Source of the DNA: Conus ventricosus
Taxonomy: Eukaryota > Mollusca > Gastropoda > Neogastropoda > Conidae
Assembly: GCA_018398815.1 (NCBI GenBank)
Contig: CM031600.1
Span: 53,776,236-53,840,235 of the forward strand
Length of the DNA stretch: 64,000 bases
Reading direction: 5' to 3'
The notes beneath the pieces were generated by a model. That model did not search any database, was not told where the DNA came from, and saw nothing but the letters and a program-made list of their open reading frames with translations. Positions 22,838-35,465 of the stretch are shown piece after piece (the stretch's first letter is position 1; each line of letters begins with the position of its first letter). A program made the position numbers and the translations under genes.

Positions 22838-23150
22838 CATGGGCAAAATATGCCTCTGAGAGGAAACAGAAGGCGGGAAGATAAGAAAAATAAGCCATAC
22901 GTCCCTGAATGATTACCCTCCAAGGTGTGACATCAAATCGGGTTTTGGTGAGGTCCGCATCCACTCGGACACGTAAGCTAATTCTATTCATAATTGCCGT
23001 AGTTAAGGAAATGTCGCACTGATTTGTAGACCCAGTGGGCCAAAGTGATCAAGTTTTCTCTCCTGAAGTTACTTCAGTTTTTTTCTTTCTGCCTCATCTT
23101 CCGTGTCATTTCAGTGGCAATGCACCCACGCCATTTATTCTGCCCCCTCA

Positions 23151-23214
23151 CCCCCCCCTGCCCCCCCCCCCCCCCCCCCCCCTGCCCCCCCCCCCCCCCC
23201 CCCCCCCCCCCTCC
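23151..23214. repeat. Poly-C tract
   Basis: Nearly pure C run. It is G-rich in the inverted copy at 59820-59905, where its length and interruptions differ. Confidence 0.95.
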
Positions 23215-23261
23215 CCGCCGCAACTCCTTCCTTTCCACAGCTACTACAGCCTTGCCCGTCC

Positions 23262-24045
23262 TGCCACAGCTCTGACACTGGTACTCCGCGCTGTCAAGTC
23301 ATGACGAGGCCACCCAACAGAGGAGACACTGCACTGCCGCCGTGTCACTTGGGCGGTGTTCGGTGGTGGTTGATCTGATCCAACACACGCAGGACACTGC
23401 CTTCTAAGCTGCTCCGCCCCCACCCCGTCCCTCTCCACCACCCCTATTGACGACGATAATTGTTTGATTGCGGAACCAGTTTGAGTGAGCTCTCCTTCAG
23501 GAGGGAGTCACCACGTCAATCCAACGACAGTCCCCATGATCTTTGCCGGGAACGAAGAGCCCGACAAAACCAAATCAAAGGCATAGACGTGAGAGGCAAC
23601 CGAAAAGTAGGTCACCGGAACAGCAGGGCATGAAGGACTGCTAAATTTGATCTTTTTTCCTTTTTTTAACTGCTGATCTAAGAAAATAAGGATGATGAAG
23701 ATGATGCTATGGATTTCGACGCTGGTCTGAAAAGTGAATGACAAAGCTGTACTCTACGCTTACCTACATAAGATATCACGGCATCAACCAGGCCCGAGAG
23801 ATATGGACACCTGTAGTGTTGGTCAGGAAATTTGAGCAACACTCCCAGAGACGCATCCATTAAGTAGATGGAACTCGACTGTGTGGTCCCAGTCTTCCCA
23901 ACTGAGCCTGTAACAGACTCAACTCTGGGTCGGAGCTACTCGGGGCAGAAAAATGCCACAGATACATGGCTCTGATGGGAATCGATTCATCGACCTCCCA
24001 GACTGGAGTCTGCAACGGCGCCAACCACTTCGCCACGGCCTGACG
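23262..24045 (-). mobile_element. Long tRNA-derived composite repeat
   Basis: On the minus strand it begins with a tRNA-like head (GTGGCGAAGTGGTTGGCGCC and GGTCGATGAATCGATTCCC at about 24045-23976). A body ends in CATC-rich sequence near 23700, and a second conserved block continues to about 23262. The same order of blocks recurs at 33985-34740 (-), 55390-55805 (+, partial) and 59145-59790 (+). It may be one long SINE or two repeats that travel together. Confidence 0.6.
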
Positions 24046-24533
24046 TCTTTCCAAAACATCCTTGTTTGCTTCTTTTTATTGGATCATGGTGCCTTTACCA
24101 CTGGAATGTGGTGTCCTTGGCACACCCTCATAGTGTTGCTCATGTGCATACCAGTGACATGCCCCATACGCTTGTTCCACAACATGTATATTGACCTTTT
24201 AACCCATTAACGTAGTGGTTTTTTATGTTTCACATTGCTATACCGTTTGTAAGCAACATGATGTGTGTCTCAGTGTGAATGACCCCAGCCCGGTAAGAAC
24301 GGTTTGCGTGGGTCTTCTCCTCTTCCTGATCTTGGCTCATTTTCTTTTTTCGTATTGACTTGACGTTAGTTAATCCATGAGGGAGAGCGGGGGCAATCCT
24401 TTAACCTCCAGGAAATATCTGAACCTTAGGGCCTTTTCTGACTGAGCTTTGGGATGAGTTGTGTCAGCCTTGTGCATACTTGAGTCTGAGCATTGATCCG
24501 TTTCTCAGGTCACCATCCTTGTCGTATTCAGGC

Positions 24534-24900
24534 ATGTGTTTGGACAGGTAAGTAAGAAGTAAGGGAATTTTACAACTAAAAGTAGTTTTATGATATACTT
24601 ACCTGTTCAAACACTAGGACGCTCTCCTCCCTCCCTGCAATTCGGAAAAGGGGAGAAAACTGAATTCTGGCTGGGGTGGGGGGTGGGGGTAGGGAGGAGT
24701 GTTCACCAGGGAGACCGCTCCTGTATTCCTGGGTGTTTAAGGGAGCGTTAGCTCTCCGCTCTCTCCGTTTCACTTTTTTTTCTTTTTCTTTATGTTGTTG
24801 TTGAGATACCTGATGTATAGCGTGTTCCACGCTTTGTTGAGAAAAAGCATTGGTTTGGACTGGTAATTATATCATAAAACTACTTTTAGTTGTACAATTC
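24534..24900. repeat. Nested inverted repeats
   Basis: A 30-bp sequence containing ACAACTAAAAGTAGTTTTATGA (24568-24596) returns inverted at 24868-24897. A second pair (TGTTTGGACAGGTAAG at 24537 and its inverse near 24598-24612) makes a local hairpin. It may be a small DNA transposon; no target duplication was identified. Confidence 0.55.
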
Positions 24901-25525
24901 CTTCTCTTTATGTCAGAGGCACTCTGAAAATCACATTTTGATGTCAAGGAGAAGGAAATTCAAACTGATAAAAAGTCATTTCCTAGGGAAATCACAGAGC
25001 GATCGTAATTTCAAATGTGTATGTTACCAAAGTAGTTTGAAAGGAAACCGTTTAAAAAAAATCTGTATGTGACTCAAGTTTATTTTCACTTTTCAGTTAG
25101 ACTCGGCTGCAGCCAGGCATTTCTTAGTTGTTGTTTTTTCTTTTGTTCGTTTAAAGGTAAGAATTGAACTATAGAGTATGTTTTATTCAAGGAAGAGAGT
25201 ATTCAATATTTTACTTTTGTCTACAAACACACAAACGTATTTTTAGTGCCCCTAGTTTTATGTTTGTCCAGCACGTGCAGTATTGGCTTTTTTACAGTTG
25301 CGTGACTTTGACTCGTTATTGTGCTTCTTATTCTTCTGTTGCTGGGAAACAGATGGACCTAGGAACATTGCCTTGTGGCGCACCACCGGTGAAATCAGAG
25401 TAGCTGACGGTGCTTCGACGTTTACGTAAGCTCACTTCTGTTCAGGCAGAGTGACCACTTATTACAACGATAAGAATAATCATTTGAATGATGACAGATC
25501 GGGTTGTGTGTGTGGTTTTTTTCAG

Positions 25526-25636
25526 TGGTCACGATGAGTATGAGCATCTACTATCAACTACACAGACAAGGAAGGACTGATCGGCATTCTGAAATCTCGC
25601 AAAATCCGCAAGAGTGTTGGCGGACGATTCGCAGTG
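25526..25636 (+). CDS. Candidate internal exon, unknown gene, frame broken
   Basis: The segment has a T-rich ttttttcag acceptor and a gtatgt donor and is 111 nt long. One frame gives GHDEYEHLL for the first third. Another gives INYTDKEGLIGILKSRKIRK and SVGGRFAV for the rest; the first frame stops and the second opens with two TGA codons. A one-base assembly error near 25557 would join them. I do not recognise the protein. It may belong with the exon at 17967, though phases do not obviously agree. Confidence 0.3.
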
Positions 25637-25689
25637 GTATGTATGAAGCTGCACACGCACACAGACAGACAAAATTTCGTGCTCACGTC

Positions 25690-25804
25690 CCCCCCCCCCC
25701 AACCCCCCCCCCCCCCCCAACGCCCCCCCCCCCTCCACACACACACAGTGCAAGAAAACACACAAAAAACAAAAGCAACAACAAATTCTATCTTTGCTGT
25801 TTCC

Positions 25805-25878
<74 letters not shown>

Positions 25879-25902
25879 CCCCTCTCTCTCTCTCTGCGCA
25901 GG

Positions 25903-25966
<64 letters not shown>

Positions 25967-25980
25967 TGTGTGTGTGTGTG
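25690..25980. repeat. Poly-C, (CT)n and (TG)n low-complexity block
   Basis: Poly-C at 25690-25732, (CT)n at 25801-25895 and (TG)n at 25903-25980 follow directly after the candidate exon. Confidence 0.95.
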
Positions 25981-26386
25981 TCTGCGTACGTGCGCGTCTT
26001 GCATTATTTTGCTTGCCCATTTGTTTGCAAAGTCGATTTTGTTTAAAGGTCCCGTATTCCTTTTTTGCTTTCTAGAGACGTCTTGAAGCCTTGTCTGTCA
26101 CTGTGGTGTGTCTCTTGTGACGAGCTAGGTTGCAAACATATAAGATACCAAAGTGCTCAGTCACCATTGCCATTCCGTCCTGAGTTAACTCACTGAGGCG
26201 ATCGAAGGTTGTCTCAGTACATATAAGATAATAATACTAATGATTATTATGGCGCTTAATCTTACATCATAAGCTCTAAGCGCTACGAATAACAAAAGGT
26301 TTAAAAAACAACAACAATATAATGAAACCAATAAGAAGATGAATATTGCAATAAGTACCATGCATCTACAAACCAGGGTGCACATT

Positions 26387-26392
<6 letters not shown>

Positions 26393-26438
<46 letters not shown>

Positions 26439-26510
26439 CGCATACACACACACACACACACACACACACCACACACACACACACAACACACACACACACA
26501 CACACACAGT
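26393..26510. repeat. (CA)n microsatellite
   Basis: Interrupted CA repeats. Confidence 0.95.
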
Positions 26511-26848
26511 AGTCGCAGAATCAATTTGATGGGCAAGGGAAGGGGAAGAAAGACCTGCTATTGATTGGTGAATAGGGTTGTTTTAAGAGACAGAAATATT
26601 TTGCGCGTTCCTTCCATTTTGTTCAGCCGCTTCCATCTTGTGTGCTTTAATTTAGTTCTTTTTTAATTTGTTAGTTTTTTTGTTATGGATGTGCAAGATC
26701 AAAACATAAAACAAATGGTTTTATTCACTACACAGATCTCAACGGTTCCCATTGGTGTCAGTTAGGAATTTCATAGTTACACTTCACATGCTCTTTCATT
26801 TCCTTTCTCCTACCCTTCACCCCCCAAGCCACACACTTTGAAATCCGT

Positions 26849-27340
26849 TGTCACGACCGACCCCTGGAGGTCTGCCCCGACAGGATCGGTCTAGGTGGGA
26901 GTGAAGGGAGTGACTGACCTCACACGCCCCGCAAGAGACCACACAATAAAGATTACGATAACAACACCCCATTTATTCAACACCAACATACAGTCATAAA
27001 TAAGCATTCCAACCCCACACAACATGCACAATCACAATCAAGCATTTCAACACACGACATACACACAATTAAGCATTCCAACACACACAGCATGCACAAT
27101 TTTAAAATAAACATTTCACCATACGACGTACACAATCACAATCACAACATTTCAACACATATGACATATACACAATTATAAATAAACATTTCCAGCATCC
27201 ATCCCTTTCCACACCATGGAGTGCCTCCACACCCCTGCCTCTCCCAAGTCTACTGGGAGCACCCTGTCGCACTAGGTGCTCCGAACCGGGTCGGTTCTTG
27301 AAGAGAGTCGTTCAAGGCCGACACCCTCGACACACACAAG
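26849..27340. repeat. Possible LTR-like start and degenerate 60-bp tandem repeats
   Basis: TGTCACGACCGACCCC at 26849 resembles the opening of an LTR and is similar in form to 63327. An AATAAA lies at 26945. From 26985 to 27195 a degenerate unit with CATTCCAACACA and CACAATTAAGCATT-like blocks repeats about three to four times. No gag, pol or primer-binding site is visible before the gap. Confidence 0.3.
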
Positions 27341-27360
27341 CAGGCAGTGAAGAGCGCGTC

Positions 27361-27675
27361 CGGGGGGGGGGGGGGGGGAGGGGGGGGGGGGGGGGAAACG
27401 TGGCGTTGTTGCTGGAGGTACTGGACGGGATCAGGACCGGCCAGTCAAAACCACGGGCTTTTTCTACCAGAACGTGGTCCCGACCAGTGCGTGATCCAAC
27501 CAGCGCGCGTACCAACCAGAGCGTGGCCCCAACCAGCGCGTGGCACCAACCAGTCCGCGGTCCCGACCAGAGCGTGGCCCCAGCCAGCGCGTGGCACCAA
27601 CCATCTGGGTCCCAACCAGAGCGGGCCCCAACCAACGGGCCCCCCCAGGCGTGGCCCCCAACCCTTCCCCCCAAA
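27361..27675. repeat. Poly-G tract and 18-bp GC-rich minisatellite at contig end
   Basis: A poly-G run at 27361-27395 is followed by repeats of the type ACCAGAGCGTGGCCCC, with unit about 18 bp, from 27470 up to the gap. The contig probably ended because of this sequence. Confidence 0.9.
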
Positions 27676-28675
27676 NNNNNNNNNNNNNNNNNNNNNNNNN
27701 NNNNNNNNNNNNNNNNNNNNNNNNNNNNNNNNNNNNNNNNNNNNNNNNNNNNNNNNNNNNNNNNNNNNNNNNNNNNNNNNNNNNNNNNNNNNNNNNNNNN
27801 NNNNNNNNNNNNNNNNNNNNNNNNNNNNNNNNNNNNNNNNNNNNNNNNNNNNNNNNNNNNNNNNNNNNNNNNNNNNNNNNNNNNNNNNNNNNNNNNNNNN
27901 NNNNNNNNNNNNNNNNNNNNNNNNNNNNNNNNNNNNNNNNNNNNNNNNNNNNNNNNNNNNNNNNNNNNNNNNNNNNNNNNNNNNNNNNNNNNNNNNNNNN
28001 NNNNNNNNNNNNNNNNNNNNNNNNNNNNNNNNNNNNNNNNNNNNNNNNNNNNNNNNNNNNNNNNNNNNNNNNNNNNNNNNNNNNNNNNNNNNNNNNNNNN
28101 NNNNNNNNNNNNNNNNNNNNNNNNNNNNNNNNNNNNNNNNNNNNNNNNNNNNNNNNNNNNNNNNNNNNNNNNNNNNNNNNNNNNNNNNNNNNNNNNNNNN
28201 NNNNNNNNNNNNNNNNNNNNNNNNNNNNNNNNNNNNNNNNNNNNNNNNNNNNNNNNNNNNNNNNNNNNNNNNNNNNNNNNNNNNNNNNNNNNNNNNNNNN
28301 NNNNNNNNNNNNNNNNNNNNNNNNNNNNNNNNNNNNNNNNNNNNNNNNNNNNNNNNNNNNNNNNNNNNNNNNNNNNNNNNNNNNNNNNNNNNNNNNNNNN
28401 NNNNNNNNNNNNNNNNNNNNNNNNNNNNNNNNNNNNNNNNNNNNNNNNNNNNNNNNNNNNNNNNNNNNNNNNNNNNNNNNNNNNNNNNNNNNNNNNNNNN
28501 NNNNNNNNNNNNNNNNNNNNNNNNNNNNNNNNNNNNNNNNNNNNNNNNNNNNNNNNNNNNNNNNNNNNNNNNNNNNNNNNNNNNNNNNNNNNNNNNNNNN
28601 NNNNNNNNNNNNNNNNNNNNNNNNNNNNNNNNNNNNNNNNNNNNNNNNNNNNNNNNNNNNNNNNNNNNNNNNNNN
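27676..28675. other. Assembly gap, 1000 N
   Basis: Exactly 1000 N, a scaffolding placeholder of unknown true size. Confidence 1.
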
Positions 28676-30503
28676 GACATGGTTGACCTTTCCCCAAGCG
28701 GGTTTTGGGGCCTATTCGCTTATGATGATTCTACTAAAGATGACCACGTACCCGTGGCTGTATTAAAGATGAAAGTTCGCCTGCAAATTTTTAGGGAGGC
28801 TTAGCCAGGGGGTTACTTCAAATTTCTAGCGCCAAGTGTTGGCAATGTGCACCACACATTTTGATCAAAATGTTTAGATAACCTGGAAAGCCCTGGTACC
28901 ATCTTCTGTCTTCTCTTTTTTCTCTTTTTTCTAAGTGTTTGTGCGTTTTGTGTTGTTGTTTACTCTACTCACTGAGTTGTGTGTTTTCTCTGAATATATC
29001 TACTGCTTGTAGGTTTGCGTCTGTAAAATGATCAGAAATTGATAAATATTTCCGTACCTTTTTGCCTTCCTATCTTCAAGGGTTTCTAAAATTTAAACAA
29101 GTGCCATTAACGGGGTAAATTTAGGATATACGATGTGACTGTAAAATGTGCATATTTAAACTGACTCGTAGGCCAATCATTCGAAAAACAGATGGAGAAG
29201 TTGAAGAGGATATGATGACAGTGGGCCTATTAATAGAAAATTCAGGAAAAAATCACTTGCTCTCTTGAGATGTTTTTTTTCTCTGCAGCATGGTTGCCCT
29301 TTACAAAAAAAAAAAAAATCAAAAAAAAAAAAAAATCGAAAGAATTGGCAGTAACCGCCTCTGTCATGCATGATGCTAGTGTATGGTTTACATAGTATTC
29401 GCGTATATGTCAGCAGGGTATTGTTTTTTCTGATTTTCGTTTCATGTACCATACAAGCTGTAATATTTTGATTGAAAATACAACAATAACCTCAAATGAA
29501 AGGGGGGGGGGGGATGGGTGCAAGTACACAGACAGACACCCCCAAAACATGGTCTGACACCGCCTTATGCATAGATTTCCCGATAGTAAACTGATGGCAG
29601 AATATGTAAATCAACATTATGAGTAAAACAGAAAAGATAGGGAACAAAAGAGCCAGTTTGGTCTTTTTCATTTGGTCAATTCCCAAATTGGTAATATTTA
29701 GTCAAGGGGTATAACTTTGCCGAACTGCCCTCGTGTACTTGACAAGGTCCGAACAAGAATAACCAGTAGAAGTGGGTAACCTTGCAGCAGTTCCATAATT
29801 TGAGGGTACGACTAAGTACGTATCACATCCAGATTCGCATTCATCTAAGGCAGATGACAGTAAGAAACGTTCGGTTTCGTGATTGTTAACAGTCCGTGCC
29901 ACTGACACTGAACTCGCTCTTTATTCGTTGATCCGGTCGTGGTGGCTGTTGTGTTCATGGTGATACTGATCATTAGTAGCCCAAGCTTGAGGCACACCAT
30001 GATCGACTGTCGAGTGGGTGAACATGGGACACATGACATCAAAAGACCATTATGATATCGTGACTGCCGATCATATGCGGTCAGCCTGTCCAGAACATTG
30101 TCTAACCTGATCTCAAAAGTCGTGGTCGTACTGGTAAGCAAGGGTTCATCATTTGATTGACTGGGTTAAAAACCAGTTGTTAAGCAGTATTACTTAAAGG
30201 ACCAAGGCAATTCAGAATGCGTTTTTCCAATACCATGTCGAAAGGGTTTGATAAAGAAATTAGCAGACTTGCTCCACTGATAACATGCAACTCGTGTTTA
30301 CCATGCAACAAGTCTACTCTGTAACAGACATAACATGGCTTCCACATGATCAGGTGAGTCTAGGTCTGGGTCAAAGCTACTACGTATGTTGATCTGCAAA
30401 ATGTTACATTAAAACTTGTGATTCTAAAATGCATACTTGAAAGGAAAAAAGAATACACACACAAACACGACACAAACAGACACACAATCACACACACCAC
30501 ACA

Positions 30504-30544
<41 letters not shown>

Positions 30545-31782
30545 CACAACCACACACACCTCCCTCTCTCTCCCCCTCTCTCTCTCTCTCTCTACCCCCA
30601 CCCTCCCTCTTCCCTCTCTCTCTCACACACACCCACAGTCACACACACTCACACACACACACACACAAAACACACACACACCACCACCACACACCACACA
30701 CACTTCGTTTATATCACTTTTGTGAACAGACGTTTAAACAGAAAAACAACACAACACACACACCCACACGCCATGCACACATATGTCCACGAACATGTAC
30801 ACCATGTGTCCACAAAATCCCATGCTGTGATGTGAAACGCACACCTACAATCCAAACATACACTCATTCAGACAACAAAGTGTCCACCAAAAGGTGATCT
30901 TCCGAATCCAGAACCTTGTCTCAGTTCCGTGAGCACCAACAGCAATTACAAGTAAATTTATTTTCATCAAAACCTGATTCAGGCAAGCGTTCACAATGGG
31001 ATAACAGGGTTTGAAGAGTATTAAGAGGGAAAAGGACTGAAGAAAGTCTTGGTGATCCAAGAAAGCAATGGTTCTAACAGTGCACCCCCACTCCTTATCT
31101 GTCTCCACTGGATCTTGGTCACGGGGATTGCTCCAACCCCTCTCCTTACTCGTAAGCACCTTACACACCTACACACCCATCCACCCCAAACAACACACAC
31201 ACACACAAAACCAACACAAAACCCCTTTTCCCTTCCCCACTCCTTCCACTTCAACTTCCACAAAGAAAAAAAAGGTGTAGAGTTAGAGACAATTATGAAT
31301 ATCTCACACCATGAAAACCCATACCATAGGGGGATAGATCAAATGTTCGGACTGCTAAATGTTTGTGACTAATAGAAAATTTTGTGTCTTGCCATATGGG
31401 TGCATTGGTTAATGATGTATCATTTTGGGCAGACGGGTTGAAGGGACAGAGGCCAGATGTCTTATAGGAGATTTTGAGTATCATTGAAGGTTTGGTGAAC
31501 CAGTGATTCAGAAGGAGATGTTTGGCCCTCATTATAGACATGTTCTGTCCTTCAGTATCTTTCAATGTTTGCTGTTCATCCAGTCTTCAGAATGTCTTGA
31601 GTTAGAACTCAAGTCTGCGTGGCCCAAAGGGAATATAAACATGGACATACTGGACAAATAGTTTGGTCAGTCATTTGTCTTACTTTCTGACAGAAACCAC
31701 GATATTAGATAGCAATGACCCATAATTGGTCTCAGTGATTGCAGTATACAAAGAAAACACGGTCAACAGCATCATCTGGCCA
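28676..31782. other. Non-coding sequence with CA/CT microsatellite
   Basis: This is the start of contig B. A CA/CT compound microsatellite lies at 30450-30705. The TMEM65 first coding exon is expected here or in the gap, but I could not identify it. Confidence 0.5.
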
Positions 31783-31848
31783 GATAAGATAAGATAAGAT
31801 AATGTTGCTTATAGCCCAGGCCGACCGCAAAGGGCCACATCAGGGCTG
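31783..31848 (-). mobile_element. 66-bp LINE 3'-end insertion with TSD
   Basis: The 9-bp repeat ATCTGGCCA (31774-31782 and 31849-31857) flanks only the (GATAA)n tail plus about 45 bp matching the reverse complement of the LINE end at 46470-46525. The target duplication shows it is a complete retrotransposition event despite its size. Confidence 0.85.
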
Positions 31849-32369
31849 ATCTGGCCAATGGGCTTTCAATAGTAATTTGGTCTTAAAGGAGAGGCACAAG
31901 TTATCACCCACTTTTTCTACATTGTTTGTTTGTGATTTGGCAAGTGTAGGAGAGTTTTAACTGCAGAACTTAATCAGAGCCTGTATGGATTGCTGCTCCT
32001 AAGACAAATCCTTGTGTGCGTCAGGTCTAAAGGTCACATCACGAGGTATTGATTTTGGGGCCTTCATATTCATTTAGCTCTAAAGCCATGCTTTTCTTTT
32101 CCTTGTTGTTTTTGCTTACCTGTAAACCCATCTTAAAAAAAATAGGAAACAATTGTCATGCATCTGTAGTTTCTGTTGCAATAAAGTATTTTTACAGTTC
32201 TGGTGATAACTACTTTTTACTACTAGCACAACTGTATTATACCACATCCCGAGCGGGCTGCTACTGTGGTGTTTATATAACATTAACTGAGTACTATAAA
32301 AACTTTCCTGCCTTTGTTGAAAATTTGCTATAATCCAATCAGTTTTAGTCATAATGCTTCGGAAAAATT

Positions 32370-32600
32370 TGTTTGCTGCTACAGCTGCTATTGTAGTCTA
32401 CGTAAAGTACTGAAGTGAATGAAGATAAGTGATTGCTCGTTCATTTCGTTGTCCTGAGTGTTTTGTATCTTGCCTGAAGAAGACCTAAGAGGGTTTAAAT
32501 GCGTCATGTTTTGTCTTGTGATTCATTTGTCCACTTTTTTTTTGGCGGTTCGCTAACATCTATTTAAGATTTGGTGAGATTTCTGCCTGCAGCCGTCTCA
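32370..32600 (+). repeat. Partial foldback element
   Basis: It shares GCCTGAAGAAGACCTAAGAG and the following TTTTGTCTTGTGATTCATTTGT-like block with the complete foldbacks at 54069-54357 and 62668-62937, here as one arm only. Confidence 0.6.
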
Positions 32601-32810
32601 CTTTGCAAATAGTAATTAGTACTGTTAAAACTTCTACTGCCCTTGTTGATACCAGTATTGAATCTATAAACCATCATCATTTTTAGTTATAAAAAACAAA
32701 TGCTTTTTTTCTTTTCTTTTTGAGTACAATGAGTAAGTTTCCTGAAAAGAGGAGCTCCTTTCTTTTGCCCCATGATTATCTGATTCAGTCACTCTGGTGT
32801 GATCTTTCAG

Positions 32811-32964
32811 GTGCCCAATAAGTTTGTCACATTGTATCGGGATATACATGGGCCCAAACTACATGATGAAGAAGCAGCACAGAAGTTTATTTTTGCCCTG
32901 AGTCATAAGGAGCGTGAGCACTAACAGCGGGAAATGAACAAGTTTAATGAGACTGATGACAGAG
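32811..32964 (+). CDS. TMEM65: TMEM65 exon with premature stop
   Basis: A gatctttcag acceptor and a gtgagt donor bound 154 nt, starting in phase 0 and leaving phase 1. The peptide reads VPNKFVTLYRDIHGPK, LHDEEAAQKFIFALSHKERE, H, stop, QREMNKFNETDDR. The region AAQKFIFALSHKERE-x-x-QREMNKFNE aligns with the matrix-side N-terminal helix of TMEM65 (AQ-x-ARDFIYSL-x-x-x-ER-x-x-LLKELHRFE in the human protein). A TAA at 32922-32924 sits where the family has leucine, one base from TTA. It may be a consensus error, an allele-specific null or pseudogene decay. The mitochondrial targeting sequence should lie in an upstream exon. Confidence 0.85.
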
Positions 32965-33179
32965 GTGAGTCGGCATGCGTACACTTGTAATGATTGTAAT
33001 CAATAGCACTATTGAGTGTTTTGTTTTTTGTTTTTGAGTGTTTTGTTTGGTTGTTTTGCTTTTGCTCTCATCTTTCCTACCTACTATGATAGCTGGGCAC
33101 AAAGTTTTTAATTTTGTTTTTAATGATGATCCATGAGGATGAGGGAGATGATTATGCATAGAGTCCATTCTGGCCAGTT

Positions 33180-33700
33180 TCATGATAGACTGTACTATAG
33201 GGTTTTATCATGTAGGACTGTAACTATAGGCTTTTTTTTCATGATAGGACTGTACTATAGGCTTTTATTCATGATAGGACTGTACTATTAGGCTTTTATT
33301 CATGATGGACTGTACTATAGGCTTTTATTCATGACAGGGCTGTACTAAAGGCTTTTATTCATGATAGGACTGGTAATATATGCTTTTATTCATGATTTGG
33401 ACTGTACTATAGGCTTTTATTCCATGATAGGGGCTGTACTTAGGCTTTTATTTCATGATAGGACTGTACTATAGGTTTTATTCATGACAGGCTGTACTAT
33501 AGGCTTTTATTCATGATAGGACTGTACTATAGGCTTTTATTCATGACAGGACTGTACTATAGCTTTTTTTTCATGTAGGACTGTACTATGGCTTTTATTC
33601 ATGATAGGACTGTTTCTATAGGCTTTTATTCATGATAGGACTGTACTATAGGCTTTTATTTCATGATAGGACTGTACTATATGCTTTTATTCAAGTAGTT
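33180..33700. repeat. 30-bp minisatellite, about 17 copies
   Basis: The unit is of the form TTTTATTCATGATAGGACTG followed by TACTATAGGC. Units vary by many 1-2 base indels, more than in other arrays here, which may partly be read error. It lies in a TMEM65 intron. Confidence 0.92.
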
Positions 33701-33984
33701 CCAATCCCCTTTTTAAAACACTACAAACCACCTTAAAATTTAAACAGTACCCTAGTACAGTCTGTTAAAAAGAAAATGCATCCCCCAAAAAAATTTGGGT
33801 TTTAGTAAAGTTCAAAGTTTTCAAATGTGCTGATAGAGAGTTTCTATGGAATGTGTTGGGAAGACAGTTTCCAACCAACATTTGGAATTGATATCTGTGC
33901 TTGCATCGTTTTTGAAGTTGTTTTCTTTTTGTTTTACTGTCGTATCTTCCCTGACTTCCCTGGTGGCATTTCTCTCTGGCCATT

Positions 33985-34740
33985 CACTCTGGCTTTTCTT
34001 CTAAAAACCACACTCAGGCTTCCTTTTTGCGCCCATCATCACAGTCCACTGGGAACAAACAGTGTCAGGTTGCTGTGAGGCAACCAGCTAGAGGAGCCAC
34101 TGCACTGCTGCTGAGTTACTTCAGTGATGTTTTAGTGAAATCTGATCCAGGGATACACAGGAACCACATACTAAGCCCCCTACAGATGGCATTTATTGCT
34201 GCATCATGGAGTTTTGCTTGAGTGAGCAGTTACATCTGAGGGGTTCACCATGTCTGTCCACAACAGTCCCCATTTAACCTGCTGATAATGACCCGATACT
34301 TTGACATTAACCCCACCACAGGGATGGATATGGGAGGGTTTCGAACCTGGGGACATAATGACAGCAAGAGTGAAAGACCACTTTTTTTTTCTTATGATGA
34401 TCCGTGAGGATGAGATGATGGTGTGGAGATCCATTCTAGCTTGAGACTAATAGACAGTCTTCTGTATATCCTTTTATAATAAACATGGCGTCTACCAGGC
34501 CTGAGAGATACAGACACCTGCAGCATTTGTTGTAAAAATTTGAGGGACACTCAGAACAGCAATGATCAAAAAATGAACTAATGTGTATGGGTTTTTCCAA
34601 TTTAATCTCATGGCAAAACGCAATTTGGGGTTTGGGTTGAGGCTGAGAAATTCCACAAAAAAGTGTCTCCAATGGGACTCAAACCTATAAAACCTGGCCT
34701 GTGAGCTTGACACTACGGCACCACGGGGGCTGGTCATTAT
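33985..34740 (-). mobile_element. tRNA-derived composite repeat, second copy
   Basis: Minus strand, same block order as 23262-24045: tRNA-like head at about 34735-34665 (GGTTTGAGTCCC as box B), the block with GAGAGATACAGACACCTGCA, the GATGATCCGTGAGGATGAG block, then the CACTGCACTGCTG block. Confidence 0.55.
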
Positions 34741-34878
34741 AAGATTGAAATAAAGAGTTACTGGGGGTATCAATTTTAAAAATCAGAGTTCCAAATAATT
34801 TTCAAAGGTTAAATTGGGAGATAAAACATGCATAAACTGTGTACATGATATACTGATTGTGTGAGTGTGTGGTGTGCC

Positions 34879-34879
<1 letters not shown>

Positions 34880-34912
<33 letters not shown>
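34880..34912. repeat. (TG)n microsatellite
   Basis: Short TG run in a TMEM65 intron. Confidence 0.9.
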
Positions 34913-34914
<2 letters not shown>

Positions 34915-35221
34915 TGCACAGGCACAGAAAACTTTGTTTTTTCACCAGCTAGCTGACTGCTCAGGCCACATCAAGACTGTATGCAACTTAAAGAAACTAG
35001 ATGCTAAGCTGAAAAGTTAAATCAACTCAGGGGGCTGACACTCAAAGACTTATTTTAAACAAAGAATCTAAGTCAGATTCCCCAATTTTCATCAGGAAAT
35101 TTAAAATGACTTCTTGTTGAACATCTCTGAAAAATGTCTACATATTCATTGTGAAATGTGTGCATCATGGACTATTTACTGGCGGTTTATGTTTTTTGAG
35201 GAAAATGGCCTCCTCCTAAAG

Positions 35222-35465
35222 ACATTACCGAGCAGTTACTGTGGCTGGTGGGTGAGCTTGATATCGGTGATGCACAGTGAAAACATACCGAGCAGTTACT
35301 GTGGCTGGTTGGTGAGCTTTAATCGGTGATGCACAGTGAAAACATTACCGAGCAGTTACTGTGGCTGGTTGGTGAGCTTTATATCGGTGATGCACAGTGA
35401 AAACATTACCGAGCAGTTTCTGTGGCTGGTTGGTGAGCTTGATGTCGGTGATGCACAGTGAAAAA
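35222..35465. repeat. 61-bp tandem repeat, 4 copies
   Basis: The unit begins ACCGAGCAGTTACTGTGG and ends GATGCACAGTGAAAACATT, with near-perfect copies at 35227, 35288, 35347 and 35408. Confidence 0.92.

Larger units (their letters stand above)
19586..23912. repeat. Segment repeated as inverted copy at 59145-62220
   Basis: Collinear reverse-complement match to contig C at high identity, differing mainly by transposon insertions (20002-20273 and 21638-22649 present only here) and repeat-length changes. It contains only repeats and no recognised gene. Confidence 0.9.

Noticed and set aside
27298..28804. Open frames of more than 400 codons
   Set aside because: They consist mostly of N from the assembly gap.
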